64,000 bases of DNA from Trematomus loennbergii (Eukaryota; Chordata; Actinopteri; Perciformes; Nototheniidae), in contig JAAOOA010000049.1 of NCBI GenBank assembly GCA_012861695.1, positions 912,001-976,000 of the forward strand, read 5' to 3'. Shown here in pieces: positions 47,160 through 58,998 of the stretch. Positions within the stretch are counted from its first letter, which is position 1, and every line of letters begins with the position of its first letter. The notes under the pieces are model-generated. The model had not been told where the DNA came from and searched no databases. It saw only the letters and a program-made list of their open reading frames with translations. The position numbers were made by a program, and so were the translations under genes.

Positions 47160-48551
47160 GTAAAGGGGAGGTCCGTTGTACAAGACCCTGAATTTGTACC
47201 TGTTCTTTTTTTCCACTATCTGAATGTTATGTGTGAGCAAAACAGAATTTCAGCTGCAGGATAGGTATAAATCTAAAACGACTGTTGACTGCTGTTTAAA
47301 AGTTGGAAAGAAAACAAGCTCTCTGGCAAACACACATTTATGACACCTAACACTTGTTGTTCAGCAGGATAATCTCCACATATTAATACCACTTTGTGAA
47401 CTTGGAAGTGTAAATGCAATTGACTGGAGTAAAAAGCTAACGCTAGGCTACAAACAAACTACATCACATTTGCATGGCTGCACATCACCACCGCTAAGCT
47501 AAAGGCCGACTTGTGTCGGGGTGATGACATTTAGTATTTTATTTAGTCACTTGTCAGCAACTGCCATGTAATGACACTTTGAAAAACTCATAAAAAAAAC
47601 GCTTACTTCAAGATCAGTAAGCAGCAAGTTGTAAATTGCTGACTCATTTCATTCCATGCACCACTCCATAGAGTGACTCGTCCTAAAACCCGGAAGTAAA
47701 CTCCTTCCGGTTCCTTCGACAAAAACCTGTGGTAGACACAAATTGAATAGACAGATCACGTTTTGTACATGTCTACCCTACTTTTATAATTTTCTAATCA
47801 TAAATCTATCGATCATAAATCTATTGATTAGATTTATGATTAGAAAATTATAAAAGTAGGGTAGACATGTGAAATGTGGTCCAGATGGAACCAAAGTGTG
47901 TTTGTGCATATTCCTCTCTTTGGTGAATAAGCTCCCTGATTGATTCTCTGGTCTTAACAAATATTAGCTGATGTTGAGAAAAGTCGCAGTTAAATTGAAC
48001 TGCTTTTCAAATGTTTTCAATAAGTGATGATCCCTCAGATTTTCCTGCTGCCAAGTAGTTTTGTTGTTACAGTGCAGTAATATCTTATCATGTGCTTTAC
48101 CTTTTGGATTTTCACTTTGGCAAGTTTCCAAAATTCTGCATTGTAGCTTAATCAAGCAAACGTATTTATTCTTGTCACAGAGTTGGATAGAGTCCTCCTA
48201 AATAATGAAAGGATTGCAAAGGTCAGGAAGCAGCGTGTGTGTTTCTGGACAGGCTGAGTGTTGCTCTGCAGACCGGAGAGAGCGGCTGATTGATCTGTCT
48301 GCATGGCTGAAAAGGACACACATCACCATCATCAGAGAGCGTTTGGTGCAGAGCTGAGCTGCACGAATCAACACATTTACAGCCAACCTTTACAATTAGA
48401 TTTATTTTCTAAGGATAAAATATACGGGACAATTTCAGTGAAATTTGACATTAGGGAAATGTGAAACAGTGAACAGCACTCCAAACTGAGTGATTAGAGT
48501 AAGACTATCATTTATCAAACTAACATTGACTATATAGAAATAAATGACAGT
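47160..48551. other. Mostly unique sequence with one long palindrome
   Basis: Apart from the inverted repeat at 47767-47870 I recognise no repeat or gene. Confidence 0.4.
47767..47870. repeat. 42-bp perfect inverted repeat
   Basis: Arms 47767-47808 and 47829-47870 are exact complements (starting ACATGTCTACCCTACTTTTA) around a 20-base spacer. The sequence does not match any transposon end in the window. It could be a recent inverted duplication, a tiny foldback element, or an assembly artefact. Confidence 0.95.
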
Positions 48552-49085
48552 TTAACCTGTTAAGCCCGATGCCCCCGCGGGCAGGGGCACAACACAACAA
48601 TATTTACGAAACTGTGTCTCAGGCTTCTTAACATTTAACAACCTATTAATGTGTCATACCCACTTAACGGGAAGAAACTCAGCTATCAGACAATATTAAC
48701 AATTTTTTGCTAAACGAAACACAAGGGTAATACCAAGCCTCTGACTTAGCACTAAGCGAAGAAAATGCTAACGCACTTAGCACATAACTCACAGTAGAGA
48801 TGTTATACTTTGTGCAATCTGCACAAACTAGATATCATATGAAAGCTGATATTCCGCAGATTCCAATGGTATAAGTATCCTCACTGTGCGACCAGAACTC
48901 ACGGCAGCGAAAGCAAGCAAAGACAACACACAACTTCACTTTACGGGGCCAAAACGGCAAATACGCCTTACCTTTGCTGTTTTCTGATAAAAAGTTGTGT
49001 TCAAGGGCATTAAAACGCATATACACGCTGCTGAAGGTTAATCCAATGTCTCTGTGTCCCTTTGAAATGATTACTGATAATCCAT
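48552..49085 (-). mobile_element. Family E (TTAACCTGTTAVGC) element, truncated copy
   Basis: It starts TTAACCTGTTAAGCCCG and is followed by a GC-rich hairpin (GCCCCCGCGGGCAGGGGC). It then shares GGGAAGAAACTCA, GCACTAAGCGAAGAAAATGC and GTGTCCCTTTGAAATGATT with the copy at 58999. The far end is missing. Confidence 0.8.
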
Positions 49086-49379
49086 CATAACATTTATGTC
49101 AATAAACAGAGTTTTCATATACACAAAAAAAACTGACTTTTTGGTGTAGTAAAATATATTGAATTAACTGTCATACTTTTTACATGGTAATATCAAGATT
49201 CACAAAGAACTAGAATTTCTTAAGTAACATTTTAAATGTATACACCTTTTATTCATGTAATACTTTTACAGTGTGGGAGGAGTACGTTTTATTATATATT
49301 ATACTATTTAAATGATTTATAGTCACTGCTCATAAACCTTAAAATACTAAGTAAATGTTAATCTAAAACCATAGTAGCT

Positions 49380-49499
49380 GTTTGAATCCGCGCATGCGTC
49401 TTGACAAGACAAGATACCCGCGATTTTGGACAACGGTTCAGTTAGGTTTGCACTTTGAAGGCTGTCGGAGGAGCTGCATGGCTGGACAAATAAGTGTTG
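49380..49499 (+). other. Candidate first exon with NRF1-like promoter motif
   Basis: CGCGCATGCGTC at 49388 resembles an NRF1 site. About 90 bases later ATGGCTGGACAAATAAG opens MAGQISV before a consensus donor TTG/GTAAGTT at 49499. This may be the start of the transcript whose last exon is at 52351. Phase and intermediate exons are not resolved. Confidence 0.3.
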
Positions 49500-50000
49500 G
49501 TAAGTTATTGTCTCTCTGTTTAAGACTTATGATAATATATGTGTCTTTGTGCATAATAGCCTGATTCTTGTTTGCTTGAACCATGTTAACGTTTCTGTGC
49601 ATTAGTTCACAAAGTTGAGAGATTATGTTTTAGATATGTTACGTGCTGTTAGCTAGCTAACCTTAACTGTAATTTACCAGATAATTAAAAAAAACACTCA
49701 CATGCATCTAAAGAAGGTTCCACGTTTTATTTCACGTCTATACAACTAAGGGCATAACAGTTGGAATAGCATTGTCAAAAGCAGAGGAGAGGAAAAGTAA
49801 TGTTAGCTGAGTTAGCGTTAGCCGCAGTTTTCCAAATTAGCTTTGTCATCCTGTCATGTTATGGTTACAATGGATAAAGAAAAGACATGGACAGAATTTT
49901 TTTAAACATTCAAAAAGATATGTACAGAAACCGAAGAGGTTACAGTGCTTGCATTATGTCAAAGACGCCAATCTATTGTGTTGTATCTATGTATATCTAT
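49500..50000. other. Unrecognised sequence
   Basis: An AT-rich stretch with no gene or repeat recognised. Confidence 0.35.
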
Positions 50001-51030
50001 TAAGGGTGTAATGGTTCACAGAATTCACGGTTCGGTACGTACCTCGGTTTGGGGGTCACGGTTCAGTACGGGTTCGGTACAACAAGAAAAAGCAAAAAAA
50101 GTCCCAAATGTATCATTCCAGGTTTGTTTTTATTTATTTTGAACAGTAGTGCAAGTTTCAGTTTAAAAATAAGGAACTTTAACATTTTGAATTATTAACT
50201 TTATTACACAGTTAAAAACAAACCACAAACAGTACCACACACACTCAGGTGGCCATATTATCTATAATGGCTGATGTCAAACAAAAAGGTTCAATAAGCT
50301 GTAAAACTAAAAAGAATGTCTTGAAAATATTACAAAATAAATAATAAGAAAGTGTTTCAATCACAATCAATAAAAGCCGGGGTCCTCTACTATTGCATAA
50401 GGGTGCAGCATAGCCGTTGAAATATATATGCCAAAAGCTTCCGTTACTTCTTTTGGTCTCTCGGCTCTCATGTCTATTGGCTTCTTAAAAGCAGCGGGGA
50501 TAAGCTGTTGAACTGCTGTTGTCTTTTGCCGGGCTCCGGTGATTGCCAAATATGGGTGATGTCTTCTGATATGATTTAGCATGTTTGGCGTGTGTTACCA
50601 TTAGCATACCGCACCCCTGTCGAACAACGCCAACACACCGTCCTCGTCCGATCCTCCACTCGCTCTCTATCGTTGTTGTAGTACACAGGGAACCTGAAAT
50701 GTTCCCACACAGCCAATTTAAAGAAGCAGGTGGGTCTTCTAGCTCCTGTGTGTTATCTGAACTCGCAATACTAACGTTTCTTCTTCTTTTATTTTGTTCG
50801 TTTTGTTGTGTTTTCTTCTTCTTCATTTTTTGTTTAAGGGCGGCTGGCAAACAGATTGTAGGCGCAATACCGCTCCCTGGATTATATATAGTGTAATGGA
50901 TACTGCCCTGAATGACAGACTTTTCTCCCACTCGTAAAAAAAGGCGTATTCGTCGTGTGACTGCATGTACCGAACCGTGACGTCCGAACCGTGACGGTAC
51001 GGGACGAATACGGATACCGTTACACCCCTA
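50001..51030 (-). mobile_element. ZBED-type hAT element, copy 2 (uninterrupted)
   Basis: The ends TAAGGGTGTAATGGTTCAC and the complement of TAGGGGTGTAACGGTATCCG are flanked by the exact 8-bp duplication ATATCTAT (49993-50000 and 51031-51038). It is the reverse-oriented sister of 41685-43096 and lacks the nested MITE. Confidence 0.96.
50365..50710 (-). pseudogene. BED-finger hAT transposase N-terminal fragment, copy 2
   Basis: The minus strand encodes MLNHIRRHHPYLAITGARQK then TTAVQQLIPAAFKKPID, EVTEAFGIYISTAMLHPYAI and VEDPGFY, the part after the first BED cysteines. The TAA that breaks copy 1 reads CAA here, so this copy is less decayed. The upstream cysteine half is in another frame. Confidence 0.8.
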
Positions 51031-51038
51031 ATATCTAT

Positions 51039-51697
51039 AGATATATTAGCTACTGAAATTAGCATGCTAACTGACTAGCCCTGGCTTTGTAGTACCACTT
51101 GTTACTCGAGAGGCGATAGCGAGTCACTGTAGCGCCAGTCTGCCCCAACATGAGAGGACGAAGAAGTCGAGTTGGCCAGAGGGCTTGTCCTGTGCGTTTT
51201 GAAAGTAGTTTAATGTATTAACGTTAGTGGCAGACACGAGAAAACGACTCGCACCCTTGGCTCTTCCTCCCCACCGCCAGGAGACGGAGCCAGCCAGCCG
51301 GACCAGCAAACATGTTGCTGCCGTTACACAGGTTAGACCCAGCGCTACCGCTGTTTTCTCGTTTCTGCCATCAATAAATGAACGAAGCGTACACGGACCA
51401 AGCAATCCCAAAAGAAGCTAATTCACAGTAAACACACACACACGGCTAACGTAAATTAAACCGACGCCACAAGTGAAGATTAAAAGATGGCAGTGTTATT
51501 TTGTTTGAACGGCTCTCAGAGTTTCAACAGCGTATGTCTATCATGTTAGTTAGTAGTAGGCTTTTTCTTTTTCAATAACTGAATAACTTATGCCTGTCAC
51601 TAATTTAGAAAATGTTGGATGTGTTCCCCCCTCCAATATAAAGTCAACTTTGTAACCTAAAAATGCGACCTGGAGCTCAATCATTCACAGTATAAAG
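51039..51697. other. Unrecognised sequence
   Basis: No convincing gene. A 64-codon open frame at 51227-51421 lies downstream of the candidate exon at 49380, but its splice sites are not evident. Confidence 0.3.
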
Positions 51698-52140
51698 CTG
51701 GAATGTAACTAAGTGCATTTACTCAAGTACTGTACTCATTATCAAGTATCATTTGGAGATAATTGTACTTTACTTGAGTATTTTCATTTTATGCTTCTTA
51801 TACTTCTACTCCACTACACTTTGGAAGACATTGTTGTACTTTTTACTCCACTACATTTATTTGACAGCATTAGTTACTTTGAACCATGAGATTAGTTCAA
51901 AAATATAAATCAAATTCTAAATTATGATGTATTATTATGGATTAAGCTACCCTGCAGTATATAAAGTAGTCAAAAATTATTTCTACGTTTACTATAGCTG
52001 CAACATTATTGATGCAACACAAATTGGCTTGGGGCCACTGCTGGTATTCTCATGTCAAGAAAATACTTCTTTATTACCATTGCTAAAATATTTTCGTCAT
52101 ACTTAACATTTCTTATAATTATATTTCTAAAATGTCTTAT
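51698..52140 (+). mobile_element. hAT-type MITE, decayed
   Basis: GGAATGTAACTAAGTGCATT followed by TACTCAAGTACTGTACTC is the start of the CAGTGGTGGAATGTAACTAAG family. TACTTCTACTCCACTACA and other motifs follow. The 3' end is eroded. Confidence 0.7.
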
Positions 52141-52350
52141 AATTATACTCTAGCTTCAGAACTGAGCCCTCTAGAGCCTCTGAAAGACAGTAAAATGGGC
52201 CGGCCCGGATTAGGGCCCTAGGGTCTCAGAGTTAATGATGGTCTTTAGCACATGTGTTCATTCTGCCCTGATAATGAAGTCACTTTGAATGATTCAAGCA
52301 TTCTATTTTCAGTTGTTTCTCACTTCATTTTTCTTGTAAATTGTATGCAG

Positions 52351-52593
52351 GAGGACAGCCGCAGTGATGCAACTAAACACGTCCTGAAGATCCTGGTTGT
52401 CCATGGTGCTAATGGAGAGGATCCAGTGGATGCAGCCCTCCTGCTTGAAGGCAAAGAGATGATGCCAGGATGCGGCAGTACTGCCAAGGCACTGCGCTAC
52501 ACTTTCGAGGTGTTCCAGAAACTTTTTCTCGGACTGGATGGGATTAAGTTGACCCTGAAAGTACAAGCTTTAAAGTTGAACCTGCTGTCTTAA
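52351..52593 (+). pseudogene. Terminal exon resembling fish SAMD3-like proteins, internally deleted
   Basis: After an acceptor TTGTATGCAG the frame reads HVLKILVVHGANGEDPVDAA, LLLEGKEMMPGCGSTAKA, LRYTFEVFQKLFLGLDG, KLTLKVQALKLNLLS and TAA. Many fish multicopy proteins annotated as sterile alpha motif domain-containing protein 3-like end this way. They carry about 20 more residues (an LLxLIYxLNLSYP block) between the GC-containing segment and LRYTFEVFQK, and that block is absent here. The deletion preserves frame. No preceding exons were identified, so this may be a relic or a divergent functional exon. Confidence 0.55.
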
Positions 52594-53157
52594 AGACATG
52601 GCAAAAAACTATCTTGGATCATACATCCCAACTGACTTCTTGATATGTACCTTCCACTGTCTTACATTGATGTTTAGCTTAGCTGTTAATCAAAATGTTA
52701 AAATGCATTAAGGTTTTAATGGCATACTTAAAGTGCACCAATTCAGAGTGCCGGTTTAAATGTTGCAATTGCTCAGTTTCAGGGAGCTGTATGTTTTTAT
52801 TGAATGTTTAAAAAGCACCACTCCAAATCTATGTTGATGGAGTAGATTTGTCTTGTGGCAGTGATATTTTTATTTTATATTTTTTACAAGTTAATGTTGG
52901 TTAATAGTGATTGAATTGTTTTACAGAACAGCAGACCCATGGGTTAATATTCACTCATACTTTAATATTTTTTTCAATAGAGCAAAAATTACCATTCAAG
53001 TCATGCCAATGTTACATTTTTTATTATGACTGCTGAGATTTTTTTTTATTATGACTGCTGAGTTTGTGCTTATTGAGTATCCAGACTTAAAGGGTCAGTG
53101 TAGTATTTGGGGTTTTATATGTTATCTTTTAGCAAAGATTATATTTAATGTTGACAA

Positions 53158-53163
53158 AATAAA
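53158..53163 (+). promoter_or_regulatory. AATAAA polyadenylation signal candidate
   Basis: The hexamer lies 565 bases after the TAA at 52593 and is followed by a T/GT-rich stretch (TTTATTTATTGTATTTTAGT), as expected for a plus-strand 3' end. Confidence 0.45.
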
Positions 53164-53247
53164 GTTTATTTATTGTATTTTAGTTGTGTGATTTGTGCTC
53201 AATGTATATTAAATTCATAGATTATTACATTTATTAGAAAACGACCT

Positions 53248-54422
53248 TTAACCTGTTAAGCTCTGAGCCTGTTTTTCAGGTCTCAGGCTCGAAAATGACA
53301 TTCCAGAACAAATGACCATATCTTCCCTTCTAAAAGGGTTACATTAATAATCTTTTTTCTCAAAGTAATGATAAACCTGTGAGTTGGATGTAGAAAAGTC
53401 AGAATCAATATAGATGTTTTTTATTTAAAGAAAATTCAGATTTTACATAGTAAAAAACTGTAAATTATAGTGTCCGTCCAAAAATTCTTTTTTACTTATA
53501 GTGAAAACTACCCTTGGATGATGGTAAGGTAGACTAAAAGCAGGAATCCAAAGTACAACATATAATAAGTACCCTGTATCAAGATTGATGCAAAACAAGT
53601 GACATTTGACCTTTTTAGAGAGATTTAGCAAAAAGAAACCACTTCTGGGGTCATTTGGGTGGATTTTCCATATCTCTGGAACCCCTCGGTCGATTTTGAT
53701 AGTTGACACCTCTTTCTAACCGTTAGAGCCAATAGAATCAAGGGGGAGTCCCCCACACACTCATTGTGAAAAGAAAAGGTGGGGGCTTCGCGCATGCAGT
53801 TTTGCATCAGAGTGAACCTATCTCTAGCTTTGACATCTGGAAACGGAAAAGCAGTTTTATTGCTTATGGATTATCAGAAATCATTTCAAAGGGACACAGA
53901 CACATTAGATTAACCTATGGATTAACTTCAGCAGCGTTTTTATTGTTTTAATGCCATTGAAGACCACTTTGGAGAGACTACAGAGCCAAGGTAAAAATGT
54001 TAGCATTTTTAGCTACCTAGCGTCACCTGTTTTGATGTCCGTTTTGCTTATAACGTCGCAAATTCGTATAATTCAGTGATAATGTGGGTACCCATCGATT
54101 CTGTGTCACCTCACGATGTGAAACGATGTCATGGATGTAGAGAAGATAAATATATAATTATAAATAATAAGGTTTTGTGAGTGATTTTCGGTGCAGTAAG
54201 GTGTTAGCATTTTTTCGCTCGTGGCTAATTCAGAGGCTAAGTGTTAGCATTGTGGTTTTTTTTTGGAGAATTTTTTTTAAAAGATCAGTTAGCTGAGTTT
54301 CTTCTCGTTACATGGATATAAAACATTCATAGTTTATTAAATATTAAGATTCCTTAGACGTTGTTTCCTGCAAATGACGCGTTTATCCGCCCGGTACCGG
54401 GGGGCGGTGCATAAGAGGTTAA
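53248..54422 (+). mobile_element. Family E TTAACC-ended element, full-length copy (piggyBac-like, non-autonomous)
   Basis: The left end is TTAACCTGTTAAGCTC and the complement of the right end is TTAACCTCTTATGCACC, with TTAA at both boundaries (53248-53251 and 54419-54422). TTAACC ends with TTAA target are typical of piggyBac. Each end has a subterminal hairpin: GAGCCTG...CAGGCTC at the left and CCGGTACCGG at the right. It has no transposase; the 61-codon frame at 53766 is also open in the copy at 58999 but matches nothing. Confidence 0.88.
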
Positions 54423-55250
54423 AGATTGCTGTGTGGCGCAAGCTAAACTCTCCTGTTCTTTGGACGATAGCTTGCACATCGACGCACTCCGTGACGGTAT
54501 TTCATAGTCAGGATCATTTGTTTTTTGTCTAACCTTGCTTCGTGCAAGTGACAATTGTTGTCGTCTTCTCTGTGAATGTTTTTTTCGCTGTTCTTTTTCC
54601 ATTTTGAGATTTAAATTTCCAGCGGAGAGCTAAACAAGGAAGTGTTTTAGCACACCACGTGACGCATCTGAATGAATCACGTCAGAAATTGACACCAGCC
54701 AATGAGATTTCGTTTTTTGGTTTAAGACCCCTTTGTACTTTCACGATTGGTTGCTGATACAAAGGAAATGACCATATTTGGATCATGGATGTATAATAAG
54801 AACTGGATACAGCGTTGGGAGGCGGGGCCTCGTTCATTCCTATGAGAGTTGCTCATTGGCGCATGAAGACAAAATGGCCCAACTTTTGAGAGAGCGAAAC
54901 GTCACGAAAGTATTCATATAATCATATAATCCGTTCTTATTGTGCATCCATGGGTAAAGGTAAAACTCATGTAGTACTGAACACGTCACATGAACGTGCC
55001 GGGCGGCATGGTCCCGTGGGTTAGATCCGTTCATAATGGCGAGGAAAATAACTCTCAGAATAACGTTATTAGCACATTTTACAACTCGAGGACCGAATGT
55101 TTTAATAAGGGCTATACAAATGTTCATACTGGGTAGTTTATTTAGTTAAAAAAAAAAAACGATTTACAGACATCTCTTTCCCAATGTTAGTCAATGGGAA
55201 TAGTCTTTCCGGACCCAGCGACTGATACGGAAGTGTAGTACCGCCGTTTT
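54423..55250. other. Unassigned sequence, probably repeat-derived at the right edge
   Basis: The last 100 bases (AGTCAATGGGAATAG through GTAGTACCGCCGTTTT) resemble 61200-61280 (AGTCAATGGGAATAAAAC and CAGTACCACCGTTTGG), suggesting a further low-copy family. An open frame at 54354-54602 on the minus strand overlaps the element end and is not called. Confidence 0.35.
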
Positions 55251-55455
55251 CCGGCTAAAATAACTGGATGGCCTACCTGCCTGTCAGCCTTCCATCTGTG
55301 CACAAACTTATCTCGTGCCCTCATTGGTCATGTGCACGTTCGTGTGTGTTGGAGGAGGGGCTCTGTAAGGAAGTGCAAGATTTTTTCCGGCTGTGTATTT
55401 TCAAATTCTAGCGCACTCGAGCTGGTTTCTCCAAAATTACCTACCCCACCTTTAA
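55251..55455 (-). mobile_element. Family C MITE, half copy
   Basis: It runs from GGCTAAAATAACTGGATGG to TTACCTACCCCACCTTTAA with a TTAA at 55452-55455. The other half is missing; the junction at 55251 abuts the sequence resembling 61200-61280. Confidence 0.88.
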
Positions 55456-56097
55456 CTACCGAGCAGCATTTGAAAATGTAGCGCGAACACCACCCCACCG
55501 AAGTGAAAAAAACTCTTCTGAACTACTAATGCCCCACTGCCACATTTTTTATTCAAAACAGTGAATTTCGCCAGCTGTTGACTAATTTGAAGCAACTACT
55601 AAACCACTAAGTATTACATGTTGTGTGTGTCTCGTCCATGAAAGCAGGCTAAATTAGCTAGCACGCTAATTAGCTAAACTGAAACACTGACGTTAGCTAA
55701 CGTTCGTTTGATATCCACATTAAGCTGACAAACTAACAGGGATTTACAGAGTTAATAAAGTACACAAATATACTTACATGATTCAAAATCCACGAGTATT
55801 CATATTAGACGAGGGTCCATGCTCTCTTCAACTGGAACCGGCTGCTTTTTTAAAAATGTCTGCACTGTGCGCAAACTCCTCTGACGTCATTGAGGGTGTC
55901 GACCACCTTTACTCACATTGCCCAGGTATATTTTACTAGCTTTTCACAGGTTGTAAGTCAACACATTACTTTAGTTAACATTTACTTGGTGCTATGATTT
56001 AAATGTACTTGTCAAAATGAAGATAAAAAATACAAATTCAAGTAACACATTATATAAAAGGAGTGATTTTGAGTAAAAGAGAATTATCTGTGTACTA
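55456..56097. other. Unassigned sequence
   Basis: GTGAATTTCGCC near 55560 resembles the right interior of the element at 13928-15638 (GGCGAATTTCGCC), hinting at an old relative. No gene is visible. Confidence 0.3.
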
Positions 56098-56385
56098 TCC
56101 CATCATTCAAGGGTGGTTTTCACTATTAGTAATGGTTTTTCTTTGGACGGAAACTATAATTTACATTTTTTTACTATGTTCAATCTGAATTTACTTTAAA
56201 ATAAAACATCTATATTGATTCTGACTTTTCTACAGAAAATACTTGCTCTCAAAGCAAGTATCATTGCTTTGAGAGAAAATATTATTAATTTACCCCTTTT
56301 AGAAGTGAAGATATAGTCATTTGTTCTGGGAATGTCATTTTCGAGCCTGAGACCTGAAAAACAGGCTCAGGGCTTAACAGGTTAA
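56098..56385 (-). mobile_element. Family E, left-end fragment in reverse
   Basis: It matches 53250-53530 in complement and ends in the complement of TTAACCTGTTAAGCCCTGAG at TTAA 56382-56385. The remainder is missing. A further hairpin CTCTCAAAGCA...TGCTTTGAGAG lies at about 56247-56275. Confidence 0.85.
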
Positions 56386-56984
56386 TTGTTTTTATTTCAT
56401 TTCTCCCTGTTTCAGCAATGTGCTATGCAAGACAGATAAATAACAATAGACGGAACCAAATTATTAAATAATTTTGTTTCTTTAATTGGGAAATATTTCA
56501 TATATTATCTACAACTAACACAGATAAAACATATAACATAAAAATACATTAAGAAAAAGTAACATTTATTTCCACACACAATTATAAATACCTTTGCAGA
56601 TTAATTAATGAAAACAATATTGGAATAAATGAATATGGAAACCAAAGTACTGATATTATTAATTCAGTTCCTGGGTATTTGTGTTTAGTTGCTATTTATT
56701 TTTCTACTTCCCATGTTGCCTTTGGGCCTCCACATCTGCCACTGTAACGGGCTGTAATGAGGTTATGGGTCACTAGCAGGGTCGAAATTGTACTTTCAGT
56801 CTCCTAACGTATATGGCTCAGGGTGACAACTCATCACTCGTCAGTAGCTCGGGGTCAATATAAAGATAAGAGAAGATAAGACAAAACATATTTGACTACA
56901 GGGAAATTACTGTGCAGAAGTTACAGTAAGAAGAGTGCAGAATAGTATCTATATAAAAGATGACCTGACAATTTGAAAATGCCT
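56386..56984. other. Unrecognised sequence
   Basis: AT-rich; no gene or repeat recognised. Confidence 0.35.
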
Positions 56985-57186
56985 TTATGCATATTATATT
57001 ACATGTTACTTGTTAGACACTTTTATCCAACGCGACTTACATACTCAATACTGTGGGCAATCCCCACAGGAGCAATTTGGGGTGAAGTGTCTTGCCCAGG
57101 GACACAACGACATGCTGACTGCAGTGGGGTTTGAACCTGTTCCCCTGATCCGAACACCACCGCACTAATCCACTGCGCCACACACC
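56985..57186 (-). mobile_element. tRNA-derived SINE, copy 2
   Basis: On the minus strand it has A box TGGCGCAGTGG (complement of 57170-57180) and B box GGTTCAAACCC (complement of 57127-57137). The body reads GTGTCCCTGGGCAAGACACT, with tail AAGTCGCGTTGGATAAAAGT. The same body occurs at 5435-5636. Confidence 0.85.
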
Positions 57187-57613
57187 TCCATATATATGAA
57201 TAGTACAGAGATGATAAGATCAATTAATAAGGAGCGATATACAATACAGTATATATTCCACACATATTTGAAGTGTAGCTTTTCAATATCCATGTTTTTA
57301 TTGTATTCTATTGACCAGTCACATGCTCTGCTACAACCTGCATTGACTGACATGAGCTCCTCTGATTTGGAGGAATTTGGTGATTAGACCAAACACTGGC
57401 AGCAAAAAGAGCCTTGCCTTGCTGCAGGCTGTTTCAGCACAGACGGACAAGAGAGGGTCAAACTGAGTTAAGTCGATGGCTGGTCAATGATTGGTCACTT
57501 ATTTGTTTACTTGCGGCGTCAAACACAATAGTTCAAATGAGTATTGTTGTGAACTGATTATTCCTCGTTTCATTTAGTAGCTCTTCAAATCCATGTTAAG
57601 TAATGTCGAGAAC
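57187..57613. other. Unrecognised sequence
   Basis: No gene or repeat recognised. Confidence 0.35.
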
Positions 57614-57980
57614 TTAAAGGGGCCATATTATGCTAATGTTCAGGTTCATATCAGTATGTAGTGTCTCTACTGTGACATGTCTCCATGCTTTAATGTTCAG
57701 AAAGCTCTTTATGTGTCTCATACTGCCTGTGCTGCAGCACCTCTTTTCACCCTCTGTCTGAAACCAGAGCCCAGTCTGCTCTGATTGGTGATTGGTCAAC
57801 CGCCGAGAGACGTCTCGGAAATGTCTCGCCCCTAAGCAAATCACGTACAATGTGTGGAAGAGAAACTCCTCTGGAGGGAACACAGGGATGTTATCCTTTG
57901 CAGACCATTTACATGCACTAAAACCTATAGAACACACTACAGGGGGGAAAACCCCCAAAAGCAGAATTGAGCCTCTTCAA
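57614..57980 (+). mobile_element. Family D MITE, copy 3
   Basis: It starts TTAAAGGGGCCATATTATGC and ends AGAATTGAGCCTCTTCAA, the mutated complement of the same end. The interior is shared with 39544-40036. Confidence 0.88.
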
Positions 57981-58998
57981 ATAAATGACCTCGGGATGAG
58001 TCACTGTATAGCTTGATATGTTGGAAATCCTCAGTGACATTTGTCAGGCTGGACAATCCAATGTAGGTAAACTGCAGAAACATGATTTCAGAGTTAAGCA
58101 GCTTAGCAGAGGCTATCTCAGGTTATCGGCTCTCAGCCTTTATCACCTGGATGTGCTTTTTTTAGGCTGATGCCTTTGCATCCCAAGCTTCAAAGCCTTC
58201 ACAGTTCACACATTAATGTTGCACAGATAGGCCCTTACCTCCCATTTAATTCTCCTCTTCAAGATACACATTAGCCGGTTGATTAAACACAAAGGGTTTG
58301 GATCATGCCAGAAGCATACGGTACACACAAGAGGCACCTCACACACATTTTTCTTAACCGTGACAGAGATACACTTTAGTTGTGATCTACACACAAATCT
58401 CTACAGGAAAACCACAGCATAGACTGATTGCTTTGATCCCCCAAAGGATATTTATGACTGTTCTTGTCAGATATTTGAAATCTACGGACGGCAGCAGTTT
58501 TAAAAACTTGATCTTTTTTTACTATTGAGAAACATAAAGTAGAGAAGCTAATGTAGGTTCAGGCAAAAAGAATGATGAGTTTGGCAAATCTTCTTGATTA
58601 GCTTTAGGAAAAGATTATGGTTTAGATTCAAATAAATAGGGGACATGGCTACACATGTTACCTGATGTAGGGCCATTGCTAAGTAGTTTATCAACATAAT
58701 AGGAATCTTATTTGGTGTTTAATTGTGCAACATTAAGGAAATTGAAATGTAAAATGAGAGAGGTTTCCTTTCTACCCTGCGTCACAATGTTTTATTGACT
58801 CATCCTCCACCCCCCCCCCCCACACCTATTAAATGGATTGTATTGCTTTGTATAACTAACCAATATCCTCCTCTACTTCTATTATAATTATTAAGTGTTA
58901 CTATATAGGGTGTGATTAACAACCTACACAGTAGGTAGGAGGGGTGAGTCATGCCAGGGCAACTTAGTAAAACACTCAATGACATTGTATCAGTATCA
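57981..58998. other. Mostly unique sequence
   Basis: No gene is called. A C run of about 14 lies near 58809. Confidence 0.35.

Noticed and set aside
53766..53951. A 61-codon frame also open at 59468-59653
   Set aside because: Both are in family E copies that are nearly identical as DNA, so conservation of an open frame is not independent evidence of a gene; no known motif is present.
54354..54602. 82-codon basic frame (MEKEQRKKHSQRRR...)
   Set aside because: It runs across the right end of a family E element into flanking DNA, so it cannot be an ancestral gene; no homology recognised.
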